Positions 25,181-34,538 of a DNA stretch of 64,000 bases are shown here, in pieces. The stretch spans positions 1-64,000 of the forward strand of contig JAHBYA010000018.1 in assembly GCA_019636195.1 (NCBI GenBank), written 5' to 3'. Under the pieces are notes generated by a model. That model ran no database searches. It was not told where the DNA came from and worked only from the letters and a program-made list of their open reading frames with translations. The stretch comes from Planctomycetota bacterium (GTDB taxonomy: Bacteria > Planctomycetota > UBA8742 > UBA2392). The stretch's first letter is position 1. Each line of letters opens with the position of its first letter. Made by a program: the position numbers and the translations under genes.

Positions 25181-25648
25181 ATGAAACTTGCTGTTGCCAC
25201 CATCATCTCCGGCGGGCAGACCGGCGCCGACCGCGGCGCCCTGGACGCAGCTATTGAACTCTCCATCCCCCACGGCGGGCGCTGCCCCAAGGGCCGCAAG
25301 TCCGAAGACGGCATGATTCCGCCGCGCTACAAGCTGACTGAAGTTGACTCGCGCGACTACCCCGACCGCTCCGAAGCCAACGTGGTCGAAGGCGACGGCA
25401 CGCTGATCTGCACTTTCGGGCGCCTGTCCGGCGGCAGCAAGCTCACCGCCGAACTGGCCCGCAAGCACAGCCGCCCATTCCTGCATCTGGACCTCAACGC
25501 TGAGGCCACCGATTACGCGGTAAAGACCGTGCGCGAGTGGCTGGAAGAGCACGACATCAAGACGCTCAATGTGGCCGGCAGCCGCGAAAGCGAAGCTGCG
25601 GGCCTGCACGGCGCGGTCAAAGACCTGCTGCTGCGCGTGTTTCGCTAA
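25181..25648 (+). CDS. cpYpsA / putative molybdenum carrier family protein
   Basis: The 155-residue protein contains IISGGQTGADRGALDAAIEL, then GRCPKGRKSEDGMIP and a C-terminal domain ending in a short helix. These mark the circularly permuted YpsA-related family annotated as putative molybdenum carrier. It has a Rossmann-like fold with a nucleotide-binding GGxTGxD loop; the molybdenum name comes from structural similarity and is not proven in general. The ATG at 25181 has an AGAGGA site and begins right before the first strand; an ATG at 25121 adds 20 low-complexity residues. A terminator follows. The 185 bp before it show no other gene. Confidence 0.85.
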   Translation: MKLAVATIISGGQTGADRGALDAAIELSIPHGGRCPKGRKSEDGMIPPRYKLTEVDSRDYPDRSEANVVEGDGTLICTFGRLSGGSKLTAELARKHSRPFLHLDLNAEATDYAVKTVREWLEEHDIKTLNVAGSRESEAAGLHGAVKDLLLRVFR

Positions 25649-25679
25649 CGTTCAACCTTCCGGGCAACCTGTGCACTCC

Positions 25680-25705
25680 AGCCCCGCGCCAATGCGGGGC
25701 TTTTG
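25680..25705 (+). terminator. Rho-independent terminator
   Basis: An 8-bp GC stem (25680-25687 with 25694-25701) with a six-base loop is followed by TTTT. It ends transcription after the cpYpsA gene and isolates the sheath-protein gene. Confidence 0.8.
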
Positions 25706-25759
25706 CTCGTGCTTGATGCTTCCCGGCCTGTGCTTTGTAGCATGCGCCCGGAGGCCAGC

Positions 25760-27430
25760 ATGACCGACAGAGTCGAAGGTTTCAGCAACGACGTGGGATT
25801 CGGCAGCAGTGACCTGCCCGAATTGCGTGACATGCCCTTTCGGATCATGGCCGTAGGAGACTTCTGCGGCGTAAACCGCAGCGCCGCCCGCGATCCGGCG
25901 GTCATTGACGCCCACGACTTCGACAAGCGCCTGTCGGATTTCATGCCGCGGGCCCACTTCGAGGTTGAAAACTACCTGGGCACAGGCAAGACCCTCGAGA
26001 TCGACTTCACGCCTGCAAGCATCAAGGACTTTGAACCCGCCAACATGGCTGCGCGCATACCCGCGCTTGCGCCGGTGCATGACTTTATCCGCCGCGCCAA
26101 AGGCCTGCGCGACGGCACCCTTAAGTCCAACGACTTCAAGCGCGACCTCGCGGCCATCCAGTCCATTCCGGCTTTGCGCGAGTCTTTGGACGCCGTGTTT
26201 CAAGCCATCGGCGGGCCGGAAGGCGCTGCGCCTGCCGTTGGAATTGACGACATCCTGAATGCAAGCGCCGCACCAAAGGCCGCCAAAGGCTCGGCGATTG
26301 ACGCCTTCGCGGCAGGCCTTTCCGGTGCAGGCAACCAGGGCTTTGATGTCAGCGGCGCGATCGACAGCGCCAGCCGCCTGCTGGCAAAGCAGCTTGACCC
26401 GGTGCTGCGCCACGAAAGCGTACGCCGCCTTGAGCGCAACTGGCGCGGCCTGCACCTGCTGTGCAAGCGCGGCAAGGGCGCGCGCCTTGAGGTTTTTGAC
26501 GGCGACTTTGACGCGTGGCAGCAAGTCGTGTTTGAGCATGAGCTGGCCGGCACCAGCGACGCGCCATTGGCGATGGTGCTGCTGGCCGATGAGATCCCCG
26601 GCGGGTCGGCAGCCATCGATCAGCTGCAGCAGTGGGGTGACGCGGGCGGGCAGATCCAGTGCGCCGTGGTCTTTGAAGCCGGCGAGGGCTTTCTGAACAC
26701 CGGCGTCGAAACACTCGCCGCCTTGAACGCGCCGGCCACGCACTTTGACCAGCCGATCTTCGACAAATGGCGCAGCCTGCGCGACAAAGATGAATCGCGC
26801 TGGCTGGTGGCGGCGCTCAACCCGTGGTTCATGCGCCCGGCGTTCACGCACAAGCGCCACAACGCCGACGGCCCGGTGGCGTGGGGCTCGCCGGTCTGGA
26901 TTCTGGGCGCGGTGGTCGCGGGCAGCATGGAGCGCACCGGCTGGCCGGCGAATCATACCGGCGCCAGCAGCGGCGAAGTGACGGGGCTTGCTGTGTATCC
27001 GCACAGTGACGGCGCCGAGTACCCGCTGAAGGCGCTGCTGCCTGATGCGCACTTCAAGGACCTGGTGAAAGCCGGCTTTACCCCGCTGGTGACGCAAGCC
27101 AACAACGATGCGGCGTGGGTGTTGCTGGCGCCCACGGTGCACCGCCCCAGCAAAGCCGAAGAAGAGGGCAAGCTGGGCACGCTGGCGTACCAGCTGCTTG
27201 CCGCGCGAATCGGCGAAGCAGTTGTGCGGGCAAAACAGCGGCTAAGCGTGCCCAACGATGAAGAGGCCACGGTCAACAACTTTGAACGCTACGTCAACGC
27301 GCTCGTCAGCAACACCGGTACCGGCGCAACCGCCATGGCCAGGGTGCAGGGCGGCCAGATCCAGATTGCGCTACGCACCGGCCGTGACGTGCTGAACGGC
27401 GTGGAAATGCAACTCGCGCTGGGACTTTAG
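25760..27430 (+). CDS. Single-chain TssB-TssC-like contractile sheath protein
   Basis: The 556-residue protein joins two type VI sheath proteins. Residues about 10-120 match TssB/VipA (MPFRIMAVGDFCG ... FDKRLSDFMPRAHFEVEN ... IKDFEPANMAARIPAL). After a linker rich in Ala/Gly, residues about 210-540 match TssC/VipB (LDPVLRHESVRRLERNWRGLHLL ... FDKWRSLRDKDESRWL). In canonical systems these are separate genes and assemble a tail sheath. No other tss gene is in the window. GGAG six bases before ATG 25760 sets the start. The next two genes follow within 60 bp and may share its operon. An active sheath or a repurposed scaffold are both possible. Confidence 0.82.
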   Translation: MTDRVEGFSNDVGFGSSDLPELRDMPFRIMAVGDFCGVNRSAARDPAVIDAHDFDKRLSDFMPRAHFEVENYLGTGKTLEIDFTPASIKDFEPANMAARIPALAPVHDFIRRAKGLRDGTLKSNDFKRDLAAIQSIPALRESLDAVFQAIGGPEGAAPAVGIDDILNASAAPKAAKGSAIDAFAAGLSGAGNQGFDVSGAIDSASRLLAKQLDPVLRHESVRRLERNWRGLHLLCKRGKGARLEVFDGDFDAWQQVVFEHELAGTSDAPLAMVLLADEIPGGSAAIDQLQQWGDAGGQIQCAVVFEAGEGFLNTGVETLAALNAPATHFDQPIFDKWRSLRDKDESRWLVAALNPWFMRPAFTHKRHNADGPVAWGSPVWILGAVVAGSMERTGWPANHTGASSGEVTGLAVYPHSDGAEYPLKALLPDAHFKDLVKAGFTPLVTQANNDAAWVLLAPTVHRPSKAEEEGKLGTLAYQLLAARIGEAVVRAKQRLSVPNDEEATVNNFERYVNALVSNTGTGATAMARVQGGQIQIALRTGRDVLNGVEMQLALGL

Positions 27431-27485
27431 TCGGCGCGAAACACTCGAAGCGCCGGATCGGTACAAGCCAACCGCAGGAGATGCC

Positions 27486-30400
27486 ATGAGCCTGTCAGCG
27501 AGAAGACTGCCGTTCATGAAGCTGTGTGCGGGGCTGGCCCTTGCAGTCGTGGTTGCGGCGCTTGTCCGCCACAGTGATGCGCCTGTGCGGGGCGACGACA
27601 AGCCCAAGGCTGAAAAGAGCAAGGTCGAAATCGCATACGATGCCCTGCAAGATGCCCGCCGCCGCGACACTGCAGCCGTGAAGGCGCTGGACGAAGCACA
27701 GGCGCAATGGCAGCGGGCGAGTACGGCGCTGGTTTCGGCCGTGGAGAAAGCCGACCGCGAGCTGGTGTCGCTTCTGGACGACCGTGACGGCATTGAGGAA
27801 CACTGCCGCCGCATTGAGGCGCTGTACGTGCGTAAGTTTGAACTGGCGGCCAGCGCCATGCTGGTAAGCATGAACGGGCAGTCGCTGGCGCAAGCGCGCC
27901 AGCAATGGAACGCGCTGGCACGCTACCGCAAGTACTTCAATGATGACACGTTCACGGCCCTTGACTCAAGCATCAGGGCCATGAACGCCGAGGCCGCCGC
28001 CCTGCGCGAGCAGGAAAGCGCGGTTGACGAGCAGATCAAGAATGAAATGGCCGTGTACAACCGCCGCAAGGATGCGTTTTACGCCGCCGCCGCCGCGGGC
28101 CTGACCTTCGAGGATACGGAAGAGGCCTACATGGCGGCCTCGGTCCGCATGGGCAACGCGCAGGCCGATCTGCTAAGGGCCCGTATTGCGCTAGACCGCG
28201 CGGTGCGCGAATACCTTGAGCACGTGCGCGACAACCTGCCGCCGTACCTGCAACGCGTTCACGTCAAGTCAGGTGACCGCACGGTCTATGAAGCCCAGTG
28301 GGTGCAGCGCCTGGGCGACGAAAGCCTTGAACAGTCCGGCATGGCCGACCAGCGGCTGATTGACGAGGTGGACAACGAACTGGTGCGCGAGATGTCCGCT
28401 TGGCAAGCGGACTACGACAGTCTTGTCGCCGATCAGGACGAAATGCTGGCGTGGTACAAGGACTACGAGCCGCGCATGGTCGCGCGCACCAAGCGCATCA
28501 ACGAGCTCGCCGCCAGCGTCGGAAACTGGGGATACGCCAAGGTCATCGGCCCGATCGTGATTGACGCGGTGGTGGTTACAGCCGAAGTACTGGGAACCGG
28601 CGGCACGGCAACGGCGGCGCGCCACGCCGCGGGCGCCGCCGCCGAGGCCGCCGCGCAACGCGTTGAGCAGAGCGCGGCACGACGGACTGCCGTGGCGGCG
28701 GTTGAGGAACTCTCGGCGATCAGTGAAACCTTGATGGAGCGCACCACCCGCGAACTCAGGGAGCAGTTTGTGCAAACGATGGAAAGGGCTCGCCGCGACC
28801 ACGCCGCGCGGATCCTGCGTCGGGAATGGGACGAGCTAGGTGAGGTTGTCCGGCGCGTACACGAAGCCAACCCGAAGATGCACGAACAGTGGATCCAGAA
28901 CGTCGTGAAACGGGCGGACGCGACCTTTCACAGTGCGCTGGGCCCCTGGCAGACCAGCGTGACGGATGCCCAGCGGCGCGCAATGATCGACGCCGCTCGC
29001 CTCCGAGCCAAGGAAGCACTTGATCGACAGTTGAAGGTCCTGCGTAAAGACGGAGCCGAACATGCAACAACGGTCGCAAGCAAGCTGGCCGGTTTTGCGA
29101 GTTCAGCGTTGCTGGAAAAGACGCTGGTTACCGGCTCGGCCGGCGCGGTGGAGACCGGCTTGCTGAGCGTGGCCAGCGACGGCACGGAGATCGCTGTAAA
29201 GTCACTTGTGACCCTGGCGCGCGTCAAGGCCACCCAAGCGCTGGCACGACACGCCGGGGGCAGAGTCGTGTCGGCGACACCCATGCGCGGACATCGCCTT
29301 GCCAAGATACTTGCTTACGGTGGCGGCAAGGACCTGAGCAAGGTCAAGCTGGTCCAGTTGCGGGACATCGGCATTTCGGCTGCCAAGGCGGCCATCGCCA
29401 CCTACTTCGCCCATCGCCAGGAGAAAGCCGAGCGCGAGATGTTTGAGCTCCTGGCCGAAGCGCAGATTGATCACGAGATTTACTACACCGGCGTGATCAA
29501 GCGTCTTCAGATCGGGCTGACTCTCGCCTTGTTGGGCGATGAAATCGGCCAGTGCATCGCCGCCCGGCAGATACTGCGCGCGCCCAACCACCTGCGCGTG
29601 ATCCAGGACAACCTGATCGACAGCTACCCCGCCAACCTTGTCATCGAACTGACATTCTCGGGCTACGTCAAAGAAGCGTCTGTGCGCGTAGGCAACGTGG
29701 AAGCACCCATCGTCACCAAGCCCGTCCCCGACGGAGCCACGCAGTGGCGCGCCGCTGTCGCCCTTGAGCAAAACCCCGGCGGCACGCGCCTGCCGCTGCA
29801 AATCACAGCCACCGACATGCAAGGCCGCATGATTGACGGCGACCCGACCACAACCTGCATGCTGGACATGCAGATGAACCTGCAAGGCCACGACCGCAAG
29901 CCCGACACCAACCACACGCTCAAGCTGGGTGGTTCGGGCGTTACACGCGTTGTCGGCAAGTGGCGCGGCAACGTGTACCGCTTTGACCGCGCCATCGACA
30001 AGGTGCCCGACTTTGCGGGCCTGGTGCCCATCCATGTGTTCGAGACTGAGTCCATCGCGGTCACCCCCCGCGACGCCAAGGGCGGCTTTCCCGGCGTGCC
30101 CGCAAACTTGAACTTGTACGAGCACTACGCCATCGCCTTTGAAGGCACGATCGAAGTGCCGCGTGCCCTGCGCTATCGCTTCTATCTGGTGTCGGACGAC
30201 GGCAGCAAACTGTGGGTGAACGACCGTCTTGTCATTGATAACGACCACAACAACGGGCTGGCATCGCGCGCGGGCGAAGTGTCGCTGCAACCGGGTCAGC
30301 AAACCGTGAAGCTGCACTGGTTTCAGGGCACGCAACCCAACATCGCGCTGCAACTGTTCATTGAAGAACGCGGCGACCCGATCCCCGATGCGGTGATCAA

Positions 30401-31202
30401 GGCAACGCCCTTTGAGTTGCCGGGGCCGACCACACAGTTCAAGACCGACACCGAGAACCTGGACAAGGGCAAGGGCCGCCTGTACTGCCGCCTGCTGGAC
30501 CCAGCCGGCGCGCCCCTTGCGTGGGGGCGCTGCAGTCTCAGCGTGGTTCGCGTCAGCGACAACAAGGAAGTCGCCTATCACTTTCAGGGTGACGCCGCGT
30601 GGGACCTTGACCCCAGCGAATACAACGTGAAGTTCACCGCAGATGCCTTCAAGGTTGAGCGCAGAGTCACCTTGCGCGCGGGCGCAGCGCAGGTTGCACA
30701 AGCTGGCGGCACAACCGAAGCCGCCATGTTTGACTTCAACTTCCGCACCGTGGCCGGCGACCTGCCTGATCGATACCTGACCGTCACCAAATCGGGCACA
30801 ACAGAAGCGATCTATGGCGGCCAGCAGTCAGGCCAGCGCATGATGCCGCCGGGGACCTACGACATTGAAGTCAATCTCAGCTACGGAAATGGCGCAGGGG
30901 TCGCCAAGGCACAGAACGTGACCCTTGCAGCCGGCCAGTGTCTGCGCCTTGAGTACGGGCCCACCGGCCGGGCGGCCTGGACCGTTACCGGCGCGCCGAG
31001 TTCGTCAGGCTGCTGGCTGCACTTCTACCCTGTCGGGGCGTCAACGGCGATCTGGGGTCACTGGAGCGGCCACCGCGAATGGCGCGACTTGCCCGTGGGC
31101 ACCTACGACGTGCACCTGCGATACCACGCGCCGGGGCCAACCTGGATTCGTGAAGTTCAAATCCGCGAAGGCGAAACCACCGAGCTTGACCTGCGACGCT
31201 AG
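27486..31202 (+). CDS. Large exported protein with coiled coils and PA14 domain
   Basis: The 1238-residue protein has a signal-anchor-like N-terminus (hydrophobic about 12-27), then a long helical, coiled-coil region (about 40-360). An Ala-rich, membrane-active-looking segment (about 355-400) and more helices to about 690 follow. The C-terminal third is beta-rich: a PA14 domain at about 875-965 (YRFYLVSDDGSKLWVNDRLVIDND) and several carbohydrate-binding or Ig-like modules. PA14 domains bind sugars. An AGGAG site precedes the ATG. It lies 55 bp after the sheath protein gene and 9 bp before another exported beta-protein gene. Function unknown; a large surface or effector-like protein is the best guess. 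Confidence 0.75.
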   Translation: MSLSARRLPFMKLCAGLALAVVVAALVRHSDAPVRGDDKPKAEKSKVEIAYDALQDARRRDTAAVKALDEAQAQWQRASTALVSAVEKADRELVSLLDDRDGIEEHCRRIEALYVRKFELAASAMLVSMNGQSLAQARQQWNALARYRKYFNDDTFTALDSSIRAMNAEAAALREQESAVDEQIKNEMAVYNRRKDAFYAAAAAGLTFEDTEEAYMAASVRMGNAQADLLRARIALDRAVREYLEHVRDNLPPYLQRVHVKSGDRTVYEAQWVQRLGDESLEQSGMADQRLIDEVDNELVREMSAWQADYDSLVADQDEMLAWYKDYEPRMVARTKRINELAASVGNWGYAKVIGPIVIDAVVVTAEVLGTGGTATAARHAAGAAAEAAAQRVEQSAARRTAVAAVEELSAISETLMERTTRELREQFVQTMERARRDHAARILRREWDELGEVVRRVHEANPKMHEQWIQNVVKRADATFHSALGPWQTSVTDAQRRAMIDAARLRAKEALDRQLKVLRKDGAEHATTVASKLAGFASSALLEKTLVTGSAGAVETGLLSVASDGTEIAVKSLVTLARVKATQALARHAGGRVVSATPMRGHRLAKILAYGGGKDLSKVKLVQLRDIGISAAKAAIATYFAHRQEKAEREMFELLAEAQIDHEIYYTGVIKRLQIGLTLALLGDEIGQCIAARQILRAPNHLRVIQDNLIDSYPANLVIELTFSGYVKEASVRVGNVEAPIVTKPVPDGATQWRAAVALEQNPGGTRLPLQITATDMQGRMIDGDPTTTCMLDMQMNLQGHDRKPDTNHTLKLGGSGVTRVVGKWRGNVYRFDRAIDKVPDFAGLVPIHVFETESIAVTPRDAKGGFPGVPANLNLYEHYAIAFEGTIEVPRALRYRFYLVSDDGSKLWVNDRLVIDNDHNNGLASRAGEVSLQPGQQTVKLHWFQGTQPNIALQLFIEERGDPIPDAVIKATPFELPGPTTQFKTDTENLDKGKGRLYCRLLDPAGAPLAWGRCSLSVVRVSDNKEVAYHFQGDAAWDLDPSEYNVKFTADAFKVERRVTLRAGAAQVAQAGGTTEAAMFDFNFRTVAGDLPDRYLTVTKSGTTEAIYGGQQSGQRMMPPGTYDIEVNLSYGNGAGVAKAQNVTLAAGQCLRLEYGPTGRAAWTVTGAPSSSGCWLHFYPVGASTAIWGHWSGHREWRDLPVGTYDVHLRYHAPGPTWIREVQIREGETTELDLRR

Positions 31203-31211
31203 GAGCAGACC

Positions 31212-32867
31212 ATGCAAAACCCACTGCCCGCATTGCTGATGCTGATGCTGACGCTGGCCGCCACAGCGGCCGCGCAAGATCAGCCATGGAAAGACGCCGA
31301 GACTATCGACATAGGCGCGGCACAAACGCGCACCGTCAAGCTTGAAGCCGAATCCTACCTGCGCGTCACACCCGCGACGATCAAGACCGAGCTTGTCGAA
31401 GGCGATGAGGCGCTTTCGCTTTCAAGCTGGACACGCCTGCCCAAGGGCGAGTACAGGCTGCGTGTGGCGTCTGACGCGGCAGTGAAGGGCACACTAACCG
31501 TCCGCGCGTTTGCCGACATCGACGAGCATGAGCCCGCCTTCGACAACTGGCGCTTTGCGCGCAAAGCCAAGCCGGGGCAAACCTGTGAAGTCGTACTGTT
31601 CCCTGAAACGGACGTGGACTATCTCGAATTCAACTTCGACCAGCCCGGCGTTGTCGAAGTACTGCAGAGTCCAGCCGCCGGACCCGCGGCGCGGTTCATC
31701 AGTCAGCAGTGGCTCAGTGCCGCGGGCGAGCAAGTTCCGCGCGACACCGACGGCCGCGTCGCGCTGGCGGCCGGCCTTTGGATACTGGCCGTCGCCAGCA
31801 CCCGCAGCGGAATGGATGAGCCGCTTAAGGCAACCATAACCGTGCGGCACACGCCCCTTGACCCGCTGCAACCCGGCGCCATGCGTGAGCTGGCAATGGA
31901 CGTCAAGCCCGGCGCGCCCGTGGCGGTCAGCCTGCGCCATGGCCGAGATGCGGCATGGTTCACGTTTGAGGCGCTCGAAGACGGTGTGGTCGTCATTGAA
32001 CGCACCCGCACCAACCCCGACATTGATGTCCCGATGACGCTGGAACAGGACCGCGGCAAGCCTGCGTTGGCCGACGGCGGCGGCTTTGTCGTGCGCCGGG
32101 GCACTTGCCGGCTGCGCGTCGGGCCGGGCCAGGGGCGCGCGTGCGAATTGACCTTCGTGATTCACTTCCTGCGCGACAACACCGAGCCCAACGCAGAAAC
32201 CCCCACCTCAAACCTGGTGCCGGGCGTCAGGGCAAAGGTGCTGCTGCCGACGCCCGACGATGTGGACTCGTTCAAGGTTGACCTGGCCGAGGACACAGCC
32301 CTGTGGCTTGACTGCACCGATGCCAAGGGAAGGGTTGTCCAGCTTGACGCCAGGTGGGTTACAGCCGGCGGAGACGCGCTTGCAGTGAAGAACGTACAGG
32401 CGCTCAAGGCCGGCAGTTATAAGCTGCGGCTGCAACGCACCGACAAGGGCCTGGTCAAGGAGGCGTACACGGTGCAGCTGCGCGTGTACGTCGAACGCAA
32501 GGGCGCGTTGAAGCCGCTGGCCGATGCGCCAAAGTTGACGCCTGGGGCGGCCCGCTCGTTTGTGATCGACCCGGAGACTGACGGCGCAACGCTGCAGTTT
32601 GAATTGCCCAAAGACGGCAGTGTGTTTGTCGTGATCCAGAGTTCGCCGGGCGTTGCCGCTTCCAGCCTTGAGTGCGAAGCAATCGTAGTAACGGGCGACA
32701 GCGACAACGTGAAGTACACGCCGGTGCAGGGCAACGGGCCGGTACACCTGAAGCAGGGCGTGCATCGCCTGCTGCTGCGTCGGCCGCCGAACTCAGAGTT
32801 CAATGGCGGGCTTGTGCGCGTGACCTTCGTGGACGACTCAAGCAACGTATTGCCGCCCGCAAAGTAG
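31212..32867 (+). CDS. Exported repetitive beta-domain protein
   Basis: The 551-residue protein has a signal peptide (1-21, ending AAA-QD). It then has at least four related beta-sandwich modules resembling PPC-type pre-peptidase domains, with repeated patterns like VDYLEFNFDQPGVVEV and VDSFKVDLAEDTALWLD. No catalytic motif is seen. PPC-like domains usually bind surfaces or aid secretion. AGGAG lies before the ATG, nine bases after the stop of the PA14 protein, so the two are probably one transcript. Confidence 0.75.
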   Translation: MQNPLPALLMLMLTLAATAAAQDQPWKDAETIDIGAAQTRTVKLEAESYLRVTPATIKTELVEGDEALSLSSWTRLPKGEYRLRVASDAAVKGTLTVRAFADIDEHEPAFDNWRFARKAKPGQTCEVVLFPETDVDYLEFNFDQPGVVEVLQSPAAGPAARFISQQWLSAAGEQVPRDTDGRVALAAGLWILAVASTRSGMDEPLKATITVRHTPLDPLQPGAMRELAMDVKPGAPVAVSLRHGRDAAWFTFEALEDGVVVIERTRTNPDIDVPMTLEQDRGKPALADGGGFVVRRGTCRLRVGPGQGRACELTFVIHFLRDNTEPNAETPTSNLVPGVRAKVLLPTPDDVDSFKVDLAEDTALWLDCTDAKGRVVQLDARWVTAGGDALAVKNVQALKAGSYKLRLQRTDKGLVKEAYTVQLRVYVERKGALKPLADAPKLTPGAARSFVIDPETDGATLQFELPKDGSVFVVIQSSPGVAASSLECEAIVVTGDSDNVKYTPVQGNGPVHLKQGVHRLLLRRPPNSEFNGGLVRVTFVDDSSNVLPPAK

Positions 32868-32896
32868 CAGCATCCGATCTGCCGGGGCATGGTTGA

Positions 32897-33322
32897 CTAC
32901 TGGTCGAACAGCGCCGCCAGGCGCAAGACCAGCTCGTCGCGCACCTGCCGGAAGGCCTCCATGCCGCCGCCCGCGGGGTCCGGCAGCGGCCAGTGAAACT
33001 TTGCCACTTGGCGCGGGAACACCGGGCAGACTTCTTCGGCGCACAGGGTGATTACCGCGTCCACGCTTTCGGCGTCGATGTCGGCCACTGTCTTGCTGGT
33101 GTGTGTTGACGCGTCAATGCCGATTTCGGCCAGCGCCTCAATCGCCTGCGGGCGCACAAACGCCGGGCTTGAGCCCGCGCTGCTGATCTTCACGCCCGGT
33201 GGCGCGTACTTGCGGGCAATGCCCTCGGCCAATTGGCTGCGCGCGCTGTTCTGGACGCACATGAACAGGATGTGCTTGGGGTTCAGCTTGCGAATCTGCC
33301 GGATGTCATTCTGCCAGTTCAT
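32897..33322 (-). CDS. arsC: Arsenate reductase, thioredoxin-coupled low-molecular-weight phosphatase type
   Basis: The 141-residue enzyme has the phosphatase loop C22-VQNSA-R28, the resolving pair Cys94 and Cys99 in LCAEEVCP, and the catalytic Asp in LPDPAGGG. These are the three Cys residues of the thioredoxin-linked ArsC family, which reduces arsenate to arsenite. The ATG at 33322 overlaps the aqpS stop, making it the last gene of the arsR-arsI-aqpS-arsC operon. The open frame continues upstream but lies inside aqpS. Confidence 0.92.
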   Translation of the reverse strand: MNWQNDIRQIRKLNPKHILFMCVQNSARSQLAEGIARKYAPPGVKISSAGSSPAFVRPQAIEALAEIGIDASTHTSKTVADIDAESVDAVITLCAEEVCPVFPRQVAKFHWPLPDPAGGGMEAFRQVRDELVLRLAALFDQ

Positions 33323-34011
33323 AGCGCGTCTTCCGTGCTTGTCCTGCCGGGCGCCGGTTTCGGTTTGCGCAGGCGCACGATGGCCGCGCTGGGCACCGCC
33401 AGCAGGGCCCCGACCACCGGCGCCAGCAGATACACCCACACATGCTCAAGGTGGCCTGACACCAGCGCGGGCGCGAGGCTGCGAGCCGGGTTCATGCTGG
33501 CGCCGCTGATCGGGCCCGCGAACATGGCCTCAAGGGCGACCACACCGCCGATGGCCGCGCCTGCCATGATGCCGGTTTCGCGCGCGCCGGTGCTGACGCC
33601 CAGAATCACGAACATCAAAAACCACGTCAGCACCACTTCGAGCGCAAACGACTGCCACGGCGCCCCGGCGGGCAGCGTCGCGCCCAAAGATTTCACGTTG
33701 CCGAACATCACCAGCAGCAGGGCGCTTGCTGCCAGCGCGCCGACCAACTGCGCAGCCAGGTAGGGTGCAATCTCGCGGGCCTTGAATCGCCCCGCTGCCC
33801 AAAACGCCAGCGTGACCGCGGGGTTGATGTGCGCGCCGCTGACTTCGCCCAGCGCGTAGATCACTGCCATCACGACCAGTCCAAACGTCAGCGCGATACC
33901 CACATGGGTAATCGCGCCTTCACTGACGTGGTTGATCACGATGGCGCCGGTGCCCGCGAACACCATCGCGAACGTGCCCATGGCCTCGGCGATGGCTTTG
34001 CGTGCGATCAC
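33319..34011 (-). CDS. aqpS: Aquaglyceroporin of the arsenic operon (AqpS/MIP family)
   Basis: The 230-residue channel has six spans and two half-helix NPA boxes (HINPAV and MNPARS), the hallmark of the MIP family. In ars operons, AqpS lets arsenite made by ArsC leave the cell down its gradient, replacing an ArsB or ACR3 pump. No pump is seen here, which supports this job. The start is a GTG at 34011 overlapping the arsI stop; its own stop overlaps the arsC start. Confidence 0.9.
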   Translation of the reverse strand: MIARKAIAEAMGTFAMVFAGTGAIVINHVSEGAITHVGIALTFGLVVMAVIYALGEVSGAHINPAVTLAFWAAGRFKAREIAPYLAAQLVGALAASALLLVMFGNVKSLGATLPAGAPWQSFALEVVLTWFLMFVILGVSTGARETGIMAGAAIGGVVALEAMFAGPISGASMNPARSLAPALVSGHLEHVWVYLLAPVVGALLAVPSAAIVRLRKPKPAPGRTSTEDAL

Positions 34012-34538
34012 CCGCAGCAGCCCTTGTTTGCGGCAATCGCCTCGGCCTTCTGCGTCGGCGTGCAGCAGGGGGATGCGGCTGCACCTGCCATGGCCGGTTC
34101 AGCTTTTGCCAATGGCGCGCAGCACTCGCCTTCCTTGGCCTCGCGGCCGGCGTGCATGGCCTCGGCTTCTTCGCTGCGGACCCAGAACTCCCACTCGTTG
34201 CCGTCGGGGTCCTGCGCCCAGAACTTGTCGGCCACGGCGTAGCAGCACGTCACCTGTTCTTCGATGCGCAACTGCATGCCGGCTTGCTCGGCGCGTTTGC
34301 GCCAGTCACCGAGATCGCCGTTATCGAACAGCTCGACACCGAAGTGGCGCACCTGGTTCTTCTTTTCAACTGCGTGCGGTGCTTGCACCAGTGCAAGGTG
34401 CAGCGCAGGCTGGTCCAGCCGCCAGTTGGCGTAATCAGGCTTGGCCTTGGTCGGCTGTGCGCCGAACAGGCGCGTGTAGAACGCCTTGCTGGCTTCGAGG
34501 TCACTGACGGGAACGCTGATGTGAATGCGGGTTTTCAT
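34008..34538 (-). CDS. arsI: ArsI/CadI-family vicinal-oxygen-chelate C-As lyase
   Basis: The 176-residue protein has the ArsI marks: VTCCYA with Cys98-Cys99, and metal ligands near His6, His65 and Glu117. ArsI is an Fe(II) dioxygenase that cleaves the C-As bond of methylarsenite and aromatic arsenicals. The tail, residues 135-176, has three extra CC pairs (139-140, 158-159, 174-175) in an Ala-rich linker and may capture arsenite. The ATG at 34538 overlaps the arsR stop. The cadmium-linked CadI group is similar, but the arsenic context favours ArsI. Confidence 0.88.
   Translation of the reverse strand: MKTRIHISVPVSDLEASKAFYTRLFGAQPTKAKPDYANWRLDQPALHLALVQAPHAVEKKNQVRHFGVELFDNGDLGDWRKRAEQAGMQLRIEEQVTCCYAVADKFWAQDPDGNEWEFWVRSEEAEAMHAGREAKEGECCAPLAKAEPAMAGAAASPCCTPTQKAEAIAANKGCCG

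Noticed and set aside
24992..25609. Minus-strand frame ending with CCAPKEIREQLAQ, which looks protein-like.
   Set aside because: Only the last 20 residues are plausible; the rest is antisense to the cpYpsA gene and no start or ribosome site fits.
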